A stretch of 20,364 nt of DNA. Source: a virus. The notes under the pieces were generated by a model, which worked only from the letters and a program-made list of their open reading frames with translations, did no database searches and had not been told where the DNA came from. The stretch spans positions 1-20,364 of the IMG/VR virus record IMGVR_UViG_3300032333_000244; one strand, written 5' to 3'. The first letter of the stretch is position 1. Each line of letters begins with the position of its first letter. Position numbers and translations under genes: made by a program. Below, piece after piece: positions 6,704 to 13,348 of the stretch.

Positions 6704-9046
6704 ATGGATAAAACACTACAGGTAATCCAAGCGGAAACACAAGTCAAAGGCGGTAAGATGATTGCTATTGCGTCATCTGAAGCTGTTGACCGTGTTGGTG
6801 ATTCTTTGAAGTTATCAGATTGGGATTTGGTAAACTTCAAAAAGAATCCTGTGTTACAGGCAGGACACGATTATAATCCTCAATTTACAATTGGTATTGC
6901 AGAGGACATTCGTGTAGAGGGTGGTCAGCTTATATTTTCGCCTAAGTTCCACGAGATTACTCAATTAGCCCGAGACATTAAAAAGATGTACGAAGAGGGC
7001 TTTTTGAAAGCGTGGAGCGTCGGTTTTAAACCGGGCTCGGGCAAAGGAAGTAAGAACGAATTGCTTGAAGTGTCAGCGGTTGCGGTTCCTGCTAACCCTG
7101 AAGCTCTTATGCTTTCGATGAAATCAGCAAAAGAACTTGGAGAGACGACTATTGTCCAAGTAAAAGAATGGATTGAGGAAAATTCGAAAGAGGAGGTTAT
7201 GAAACCTGAACCGGACGCAGAACAGCCAATTCCAGCAGAAGAGAGTACTGAAAAAGATACGTCTGCCGCTACTCCTCCTGAAAAGAAACCAAAGACTCCT
7301 AAACAAAAACAATTGAGTAATGAATTAGTGAAAGAACATTTTGGCCTGTTGCGTAGTGATATTGAAGAAGCATTATCAACGCACGAAGCTCACCTCTTAG
7401 ATGAAGAGGTTAATAATGATGAAGAAGACGGTAGTGTAATGACTGACGAAACGTTAATGTATCCGAAACGAAAACCAAAAAAGAAAAAGTCTTTTGAATA
7501 TTTTGATAAGTTTGAAAATGCAAAAAAGATGTTCAAGAGTTTCGATGTTGCAAGTGCTCCGTCTACGACTACTGACGCTGCATATACATTGATTACCAAG
7601 TTCCTTGAAGTGAAAGTGAAAGATGTATACAACAACACGTTCTCGATTCCTATGCCGCTCTTGGGTACTTATCTTTCAGCCGTGAAACACGTGCTTGCAG
7701 GATTTGAACTCAAGGATACGCGAGCATATAGCTGGAATGGCGAGGTGCCTCCAAGCTACCAAGTGATTCAATTAAATTCAGAGAAGTCAGATGATTTCCT
7801 CGTGAATGGAATCCAGTTCCTTACTAAGGGAACAAAGAACTTGGTGGTTGAAACGTATCCTACGTGGTTCGGAATGAACATTACCATTAACTCGTCTGTT
7901 GATGAGAAAAAATGGAACAATGACATTCTCGGAGATATTAAAACGTGGGTTGACGAGAACAACTATTTGAAGAATGAACGTTTTTCATTAAGTGGTGAAT
8001 TTCTTGCAAAGACTGCTGACCAATGGGACGACCTGATATTGGAAGCAGATGTGAAAAAGAACCTTGCCCGCACGGTGAAGAACTTGAATGAGAAAGGCGT
8101 TGATTCAATTTCTCGTGGTGTACTGATGTATGGTGCGCCGGGGAATGGAAAGACAAAGAGCGGACGCATAATGATGAACGAATCAGAAAATACTTTTATC
8201 TGGGTTTCGGCAAAAGACTTGCGAGCCGTTGAGGGAGGTATTGGACTGGCGTTTGAGCTAGCACAGAAACTTGCTCCAAGTATTATCTTCTTTGAAGATA
8301 TTGACGGGTGGTTGAGCAAGGGAACGTGCGACATTATGAAAGGTGAAATGGACGGGTTAAAACAGGTAAAAGGAGTCGTAACGATTCTTACCTCAAATGA
8401 CCCTAACAATTTGCCAGACGCTTTGTTAGACCGACCGGGACGCTTTCACGATATTGTGAAATACGAATGTCCAAACAACATTATAAGAAAAGAGATGATG
8501 AGACAGTGGTTGAAAGGTGTAAGTTCAGAAACGATTGATATGGTGGTTGAAGAGACAGAGGGATTCTCTGGTGCTCATATGAAAGAACTTGCAGACTTTG
8601 CAATGGCGATAGCAACTGATGAAGCAATGGTGCTTGATGAAGCTGTGAAAAAGAGCCTTGAAAAGCTGAGGCAACAAAAAGTATTGGTACAGGAGATTCG
8701 AGATTCTGCAGAGAAGAAAGGCTTCGACGGAATGGTAGAAAAAGTTGGTGCTGTCCTGTCCAAGAAAAACAAGACGATAATCGGTAATTGTATTACCGCT
8801 ATCAATCAAACAAAAGACGCACTTGAGAAACTCCTCGAGGAGAATCAGGTTACTGCAACATCTGAAGATGAAGCTGCAAAGGCAGACAAGTCTAAAGAAC
8901 AACCTGCTCAAGAAAAATCTGCGTCACCCAAAGGTCGAACCGGGCAGAAGAAAAATGTATCCTCTGAGGATATTGCTTTCAATGCCTTAAAGCGAATAGC
9001 AGGGCAGGCAAGCTATGAGCTGAATCGTTTAAATCAGAAATCTTAA
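6704..9046 (+). CDS. Prohead protease fused to a Bcs1-like AAA+ ATPase
   Basis: The 780-residue protein opens with an HK97-type prohead serine protease (S78/U35 family), residues 1 to about 150. It has GHD (H55), AWSVGF (S105) and LLEVSAVAVPANP (E122 a candidate acid). An acidic and proline-rich linker (about 150-250) follows, then a middle domain (about 255-440) and an AAA+ domain. The ATPase has Walker A GAPGNGKT (477-484), Walker B IIFFED (527-532), sensor 1 N565 and the arginine motif RPGRF (577-581). The ED order in Walker B and the surrounding sequence resemble the Bcs1 branch of AAA proteins. The C-terminus is helical and coiled-coil-like, ending in a low-complexity tail. Position between portal and capsid genes fits the protease; the ATPase takes the scaffold position. 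I infer a role in procapsid assembly or maturation. An internal SD and ATG at residue 166 may yield the ATPase part alone. Confidence 0.88.
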   Translation: MDKTLQVIQAETQVKGGKMIAIASSEAVDRVGDSLKLSDWDLVNFKKNPVLQAGHDYNPQFTIGIAEDIRVEGGQLIFSPKFHEITQLARDIKKMYEEGFLKAWSVGFKPGSGKGSKNELLEVSAVAVPANPEALMLSMKSAKELGETTIVQVKEWIEENSKEEVMKPEPDAEQPIPAEESTEKDTSAATPPEKKPKTPKQKQLSNELVKEHFGLLRSDIEEALSTHEAHLLDEEVNNDEEDGSVMTDETLMYPKRKPKKKKSFEYFDKFENAKKMFKSFDVASAPSTTTDAAYTLITKFLEVKVKDVYNNTFSIPMPLLGTYLSAVKHVLAGFELKDTRAYSWNGEVPPSYQVIQLNSEKSDDFLVNGIQFLTKGTKNLVVETYPTWFGMNITINSSVDEKKWNNDILGDIKTWVDENNYLKNERFSLSGEFLAKTADQWDDLILEADVKKNLARTVKNLNEKGVDSISRGVLMYGAPGNGKTKSGRIMMNESENTFIWVSAKDLRAVEGGIGLAFELAQKLAPSIIFFEDIDGWLSKGTCDIMKGEMDGLKQVKGVVTILTSNDPNNLPDALLDRPGRFHDIVKYECPNNIIRKEMMRQWLKGVSSETIDMVVEETEGFSGAHMKELADFAMAIATDEAMVLDEAVKKSLEKLRQQKVLVQEIRDSAEKKGFDGMVEKVGAVLSKKNKTIIGNCITAINQTKDALEKLLEENQVTATSEDEAAKADKSKEQPAQEKSASPKGRTGQKKNVSSEDIAFNALKRIAGQASYELNRLNQKS
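7190..7201 (+). promoter_or_regulatory. Strong internal ribosome binding site and in-frame ATG
   Basis: GAGGAGG (7190-7196) precedes an in-frame ATG at 7199-7201, residue 166 of the protease-ATPase gene. The GAGG at 7190-7193 is five bases from the ATG. This is one of the best SD sequences in a window where most gene starts lack one. Initiation here would give a 615-residue protein with the linker and complete AAA+ domain but no protease, similar in logic to the nested scaffold start inside the lambda protease gene. Confidence 0.45.
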
Positions 9047-9050
9047 CCCG

Positions 9051-10271
9051 ATGTTTATGAAAAAGACAATCGAAATCGACGGAAAGAAATACGTTCTTAC
9101 CGAAGAAAAAGGTGTAGAATCTGCGGAAGAAACAGTTGAAGAAACTGCTGCAGAAGAGACTACTACGGAAACTGAGAATACCGTATCAAGTGAAGTACTT
9201 GAAAAAGCAACTCAGCAAGTTATGAAAAAACTTGGACTCGATAAAATCCACAAGTCAATTGAGGATTTGAAATCACAGGTAGCAGGTGATTCAAAAGAAA
9301 CTACCAAAAAGAAAGCGCTTATTAATCTTGGTGAATTGTTAAAGAAAGATGTAAGTGAGCTTACTGCACGAGAAAAAATCATTGGTTTTTTCCAAGCAGT
9401 GCTTCAGAACGACGTTGTGTCATTGAAAGCGTTGTCTGAGGGTACGCCTGCTGACGGTGGCTATCTTTTCCCAGATGAGTTCCGAGCAGAAGTTATTCGT
9501 GACCTTGAGGAACAGTCACGTATGCGTACTGAAGTTACCGTGATTCCTATGCGCCGAGATGTGATGAATATCCCTACTCTTACTAGTAAGCCTCAAGTTA
9601 CTTGGACAGAGGAAAACGCAGTGAAATCAACTACTACAGCACACTTCGGTCAAGTTGTGTTGACTGCGAAGAAACTCGCAGCGATTATGTACATCTCTGA
9701 TGAATTGATTGCAGATAGTACAGACATCGACGTAGTAAACTTCATTATCCGTCTCTTCTCTGAAGCGATTGGTGAAGAAGAAGACCGTGTTATTACTCGT
9801 GGAAACGGCACTAGTGAACCTACTGGTTTTGCTACAGCAACAATCTCTAGTCGTTCAGTTGCAGGCTCAAATCTTTCATTCGACGACCTTATCAATCTCG
9901 AATACGATTTGCCACAGAAGTACCACAGAAACGCGAAGTTCTACGTACACCGCAACAATATCCGTGAACTCCGAAAGATGAAAGATAGTCAAGGACGTTA
10001 CCTCTGGCAAGACCCAGTTTCGGCTAGCTCTCCTGCTACTTTCCACGGTTACCCTGTAATCGAAGACAATAACCTTTCAGAATCTGAAATTTATTTCGGA
10101 GACTTGAAAATGGCTTATTGGCTCGGAGACAGACAGCAAATGACAGTTAAAATATCGCAAGATACTGAAACTGCATTTACGAAAGACCAAACGGCTATCC
10201 GTGTCGTTTCTCGTATCGCTGGTAACGTTGTTCGTGCACAAGCCCTCCGCAAACTTACCAATATTCCCTAA
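9051..10271 (+). CDS. Major capsid protein, HK97 fold
   Basis: The 406-residue protein is a phage major capsid protein. Residues 1 to about 115 are acidic and helical, as in the delta (scaffold-like) region that prohead proteases remove. The mature part probably begins before EGTPADGGYLFPDEF (from residue 130), which leads into the N-arm and E-loop. The P-domain follows (KLAAIMYISDELIADS, EAIGEEEDRVITRGNG), and the C-terminal strands contain GDLKMAYWLGDRQQM. It assembles as hexamers and pentamers of the capsid shell. A second ATG at 9057 (MKKTIEID) is closer to the A/T-rich start context used elsewhere and may be the true start. The gene directly follows the protease-ATPase gene. Confidence 0.93.
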   Translation: MFMKKTIEIDGKKYVLTEEKGVESAEETVEETAAEETTTETENTVSSEVLEKATQQVMKKLGLDKIHKSIEDLKSQVAGDSKETTKKKALINLGELLKKDVSELTAREKIIGFFQAVLQNDVVSLKALSEGTPADGGYLFPDEFRAEVIRDLEEQSRMRTEVTVIPMRRDVMNIPTLTSKPQVTWTEENAVKSTTTAHFGQVVLTAKKLAAIMYISDELIADSTDIDVVNFIIRLFSEAIGEEEDRVITRGNGTSEPTGFATATISSRSVAGSNLSFDDLINLEYDLPQKYHRNAKFYVHRNNIRELRKMKDSQGRYLWQDPVSASSPATFHGYPVIEDNNLSESEIYFGDLKMAYWLGDRQQMTVKISQDTETAFTKDQTAIRVVSRIAGNVVRAQALRKLTNIP

Positions 10272-10300
10272 CCTCGGTTAGTTGACTATTAGTTTGTTAA

Positions 10301-10322
10301 AAGTGGGGATTCGTCCCCACTT
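10301..10322. other. Perfect hairpin after the capsid gene
   Basis: AAGTGGGGA (10301-10309) pairs perfectly with TCCCCACTT (10314-10322) around a TTCG loop. There is no T-run after it, so it is not a standard intrinsic terminator. It lies between the capsid gene and the next small gene and could stabilise the 3' end of capsid mRNA or reduce read-through. Confidence 0.6.
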
Positions 10323-10341
10323 GGCTATAACCTATTAGTAT

Positions 10342-10536
10342 ATGCAAGAAGCAATCAAATTATTGGAACCATATAAGGGATTTAATGCCGGTGCTGTTGT
10401 TTCGGTTGACCGTGCGATTGCTTTGATTCTCATAAAAAATAAGAAAGCGGTTTATCCTGCTGATAATGATTTCCTTATGCAGCCGGATTTTAATTCACAG
10501 ACTAAAGCATTTAAAAAGTCACCAAGACTTTCATAA
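10342..10536 (+). CDS. Small head-module protein following the capsid gene
   Basis: The 64-residue protein reads MQEAIKLLEPYKGFNAGAVV and later ALILIKNKKAV. The pattern of a strand, a PYxGFNxG turn and a helix ending in lysines and KAV resembles small proteins often encoded right after the capsid gene in siphoviruses. An accessory head or head-joining role is plausible by position and pattern only. The start follows TATTAGTAT without an SD. The last 25 residues are polar and probably flexible. Confidence 0.6.
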   Translation: MQEAIKLLEPYKGFNAGAVVSVDRAIALILIKNKKAVYPADNDFLMQPDFNSQTKAFKKSPRLS

Positions 10537-10573
10537 TACGCTAGTCCACTCTGTGCAGTTAATCGCATTTTAT

Positions 10574-10987
10574 ATGACTACATCTAAATTCTTTGCTAGG
10601 AGAACAACAGCGAATTTGGGTTGGGATATTATCGGAATCATTAGTAGTACCTTTCAGATTGTTTGGGCAGTATGGTTTTTATTACCATTTGATGCTTTTA
10701 AAATAATCCTTGCATTTAATTTTACTACCACTGAAAATTTGTGGGCAATGATTTGTTTATTTGTCGGTTTTATACATTTGTATTCGATATTTTCTCCGTC
10801 ATTGAGATTTCGTAAAATCGGGTGCGGTTTGGCAATTATGTTTTGGACTTCTTGCTTAGTTATTTTATTACAGCAGACATTAAGTAGTGCAATAATTCCA
10901 ATGTATACGACTATAAACGTATATATGCTAGTAAACCTTGTTTGGCTATTTAGTCTCAATAAATTTGGAGAATATGGACGACAATAA
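10574..10987 (+). CDS. Four-helix membrane protein, possible lysis role
   Basis: From ATG 10574 the protein has 137 residues and four hydrophobic segments at roughly 15-39, 56-73, 82-102 and 108-128, with a basic N-terminus (KFFARR) and a short polar C-terminus. I do not recognise a family. It starts in the same TTTTATATG context as other genes here and overlaps the next gene, a membrane-anchored coiled coil, by 14 bases. With an endolysin-like gene and a holin-like gene close by, a holin or antiholin role is possible but unproven. Confidence 0.6.
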   Translation: MTTSKFFARRTTANLGWDIIGIISSTFQIVWAVWFLLPFDAFKIILAFNFTTTENLWAMICLFVGFIHLYSIFSPSLRFRKIGCGLAIMFWTSCLVILLQQTLSSAIIPMYTTINVYMLVNLVWLFSLNKFGEYGRQ

Positions 10988-11417
10988 CGTAACAACTATT
11001 TTGATTGGTTCTGCGTCAGGTTTATTTGTATCTGTTGCAACTGCCTTTGTCGGTTATTTAATTAATAGACGTAAGCAAAAAAAAGAATTGAAGAAAATGG
11101 ATATTGATATAGAAACACAGATTCGTGATGACTGGCGTGATGATATAAAAGGCTGGCGTGAACACGTGTCAGAGCTAAATAAAAAGTTTGATGATTACCA
11201 AAACAAAACTGAAATAAAGATTGAAAAACTGCAAACGCAGGTCGATGAATGGAGAACAAAGTACGAGGTACTCTTTGATGAACATTTACAAATGCAGAGA
11301 GACAATGAGCACCTTTTGGGCAGGATTAGCAATTTGACTATTTCTAACAACACTTTGCAGGTCGATGTGAATCGTCTTCGCAAGACCTTGGCAGAAAATC
11401 ATATAGATGGATTTTAG
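10974..11417 (+). CDS. Membrane-anchored coiled-coil protein
   Basis: The 147-residue protein starts at ATG 10974, with GGAG at 10967-10970 as a closely spaced SD. Residues about 6-28 form one transmembrane helix (TILIGSASGLFVSVATAFVG), followed by a basic stop-transfer stretch (NRRKQKKELKK) and a long coiled coil to about residue 140. The shape resembles XhlA-type or spanin-like lysis accessory proteins, but no family motif is seen. It overlaps the upstream membrane protein and the downstream peptidase gene, suggesting coupled expression of a lysis cassette. Confidence 0.65.
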   Translation: MDDNNVTTILIGSASGLFVSVATAFVGYLINRRKQKKELKKMDIDIETQIRDDWRDDIKGWREHVSELNKKFDDYQNKTEIKIEKLQTQVDEWRTKYEVLFDEHLQMQRDNEHLLGRISNLTISNNTLQVDVNRLRKTLAENHIDGF

Positions 11418-12834
11418 AACTATGCGACACCCAGTTTCATACAAAGTATTCGAGAATGATATTACCTTTGGGTATAATTGGCTTGCTTATGATAGCGACT
11501 CTAAGGTGTATCACCCTGGCATTGATTACAATAAAGGTGCAGGGAACTCTGATTTGGGCGAACCGGTCTATGCGGTTGATTTCGGCTTTGTTGAAAAGAT
11601 TGCAATTACGACTACAGGGTATGGACGGCAGGTTAATTTGAGACACGATGACGGGTATTCAAAGTATGCTCATTTACAGACTATTTTGGTTAAAGAGGGA
11701 GACTATGTTACGCCTCTGACGCAGATTGGAACTATGGGAAATAGCGGTACCACATCTGCTCATACTCATTGTGAATTACTAACAAATGAACTCGTTGCTT
11801 ATGCGAAGACAGTAAGGAAAGACTGGTGGCAGTTCTACCCTGTCAATCGCTCTAAGGCGTGGGTTCAGCAGTATTATAAGAATCCTTATATGTTTTTAAA
11901 TCCAAGATTATTTAAGCTAATGATTGTTTTCAATAGTGTACAAAAGCCTGCTGGTTATGATGTGAATATTAAGAAATTACAAGATTGGTTTTTTGAAAAG
12001 TCAGGTAATCAGATGAAGCTTGATGTAGTCGATGTGAAATTTACCGATTACCAGAACGCTATTTGGAATCAGACGACTTATATGGGTGGAATTAATGATT
12101 TGATTATTGACCCTGCCTATTATCGTTACTGGGTTGCCCCTCACGCAAGTGGATATGACTTAGTGAGCTTTGCGATGTCAGAAGCTTTATGGAAATCGCC
12201 CGGAGTTATTGGATTTTCTCGTGCTCCAAAGATGTTAGGTATCGAGGGAATGGGACAAATTTGTCGTTCTGGTTGGAGTGATAGCAGGTTTAATGACCTT
12301 TGTGATGGTGATGAATTTATTGGTGTTCTTAGACACGAAATTTGCCATTCATTATATAAGATGTGCGATAAAGGAAATTTTGATAAGACACACGAGTACG
12401 AAAAAGAAAATAATATTGCAAAAGTCTTTAATGATGTTGATTTTAAAAAGATGATTGGTTGGAATCCTGCAGTTGGTGAACGAATGTTTAAATATGGTGG
12501 AGTTCCTACAAAGAAGAAGTGGATATTTAGTGGCAATCCTGTAAACAATAAAGTGTATCGAACTACTGATAACCGATTATTCTTTAAGTACTTGAATGGT
12601 TGGAAACAGATTCAAGAAACTGAATTTGAAAGTGCTGTAAAGAATGGTGCAGAATTTGGCTCAATGGCAGTACAAGAGGGTAATTGGATTATTGACCAGA
12701 TTGGTGGAACTTTTCCTCCAGAAGAACCCGGTTCTATCATTCTTGAAAGAATTGTAACTAGTACCGTTGAAAAACTTGCAGCACAAGTTGCTGGGTGGTC
12801 GACTACAATTCCTAACAAGCATTTATTTAACTAA
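11407..12834 (+). CDS. Endolysin-like protein with M23 and HExxH metallopeptidase motifs
   Basis: The 475-residue protein begins with a LytM/M23 peptidase domain (about 1-165): HPGID gives zinc ligands H36 and D40, and AHTHCEL gives H119 and H121. M23 enzymes cut peptidoglycan peptide bridges. The next part (about 175-370) is different. It contains RHEICHSLYKM with the HExxH zinc motif H310-E311-H314, and a downstream HEYE (H329, E330) that could supply the third ligand. The C-terminal 100 residues are aromatic-rich (VYRTTDNRLFFKYLNGW) and may bind a surface. No signal peptide is visible, so export would need the nearby membrane proteins. It could equally be a virion-borne lysin. An ATG at 11422 avoids the overlap with the upstream gene and is an alternative start. 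Confidence 0.82.
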   Translation: MDFRTMRHPVSYKVFENDITFGYNWLAYDSDSKVYHPGIDYNKGAGNSDLGEPVYAVDFGFVEKIAITTTGYGRQVNLRHDDGYSKYAHLQTILVKEGDYVTPLTQIGTMGNSGTTSAHTHCELLTNELVAYAKTVRKDWWQFYPVNRSKAWVQQYYKNPYMFLNPRLFKLMIVFNSVQKPAGYDVNIKKLQDWFFEKSGNQMKLDVVDVKFTDYQNAIWNQTTYMGGINDLIIDPAYYRYWVAPHASGYDLVSFAMSEALWKSPGVIGFSRAPKMLGIEGMGQICRSGWSDSRFNDLCDGDEFIGVLRHEICHSLYKMCDKGNFDKTHEYEKENNIAKVFNDVDFKKMIGWNPAVGERMFKYGGVPTKKKWIFSGNPVNNKVYRTTDNRLFFKYLNGWKQIQETEFESAVKNGAEFGSMAVQEGNWIIDQIGGTFPPEEPGSIILERIVTSTVEKLAAQVAGWSTTIPNKHLFN

Positions 12835-12843
12835 CTTTATTAT

Positions 12844-13113
12844 ATGTTAGACCAAATACCACAAAGTGCTATACTATATACTACAATAGTAATTTCACTG
12901 TTACCTTTTCTAGTTCAGCTTTTGAAGAAATTGAAATGGCTTAATTCTATTGACCCACGAAGAATTGCTTTAAGCCTTTCAGTTTTAGCTGGTTTAATTT
13001 ATGCGTTCAGTACTACGTTTCTTTCTGCTGTTTTCCTTGCAAAGCTTGCAGTAATAGCTGGGCTTTCTTTTACTATGGCTACTTTTCTTTACCGGCAGTA
13101 TAAAGGAGAATAA
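12844..13113 (+). CDS. Holin-like small membrane protein
   Basis: The 89-residue protein has hydrophobic segments at about 9-26, 42-62 and 66-83, separated by a basic loop (KKLKWLNSIDPRR), and ends in a short charged tail (YRQYKGE). Size, topology and position right after the peptidase gene fit a phage holin, which forms membrane lesions to release or activate the endolysin. No exact family is recognised. The start follows TAACTAACTTTAT, a string also found before the protease-ATPase gene. Confidence 0.65.
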   Translation: MLDQIPQSAILYTTIVISLLPFLVQLLKKLKWLNSIDPRRIALSLSVLAGLIYAFSTTFLSAVFLAKLAVIAGLSFTMATFLYRQYKGE

Positions 13114-13123
13114 TTAAGTTATT

Positions 13124-13255
13124 ATGACTAATATAGAATTGTTAGAGTCGATGACTCCAAAAACTGGGAGGAAAATAAAGGAGGACGGCACTATTATAAA
13201 TATTGCTGATGCTTTTGAGATTGTTGACGATTTAATATATCTAAAAATTGGTTAG
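13124..13255 (+). CDS. 43-residue protein, partial copy of the next gene's N-terminus
   Basis: This short ORF runs from ATG 13124 to TAG 13255. Its core GRKIKEDGTIINIADAF matches GRMIREDGTIVNIADAF in the N-terminus of the propeller protein that follows. It stops after only ten more residues. It may be a free-standing tail-attachment module, a capping peptide for the same attachment site, or a remnant of a former fibre gene whose body was lost. The gene is four bases from the next start. Confidence 0.6.
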   Translation: MTNIELLESMTPKTGRKIKEDGTIINIADAFEIVDDLIYLKIG

Positions 13256-13348
13256 CATATGTCTGCTGAAAATATTGAAAACTTATCTCCTGAATCTGGT
13301 CGTATGATTCGTGAAGACGGCACTATTGTAAATATTGCTGACGCTTTT
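13181..13348 (+). repeat. Direct repeat from duplicated fibre N-termini
   Basis: Positions 13181-13216 and 13313-13348 match at 33 of 36 bases, 132 bases apart. All three differences are single-base changes, so the duplication is fairly recent or is kept by recombination. The repeat could serve as a site where fibre bodies are exchanged. Confidence 0.75.

Noticed and set aside
7963-8409. 148-residue ORF on the minus strand
   Set aside because: It is opposite the conserved AAA+ domain and is a shadow of that gene.
10282-10310. TTGACT as a -35 for a promoter after the capsid gene
   Set aside because: No -10-like hexamer occurs at a suitable distance; the region at that spacing is the GC-rich hairpin.
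12141-12548. 135-residue ORF on the minus strand
   Set aside because: It lies wholly within the lysin gene, has no recognisable motif and mirrors the coding strand composition.
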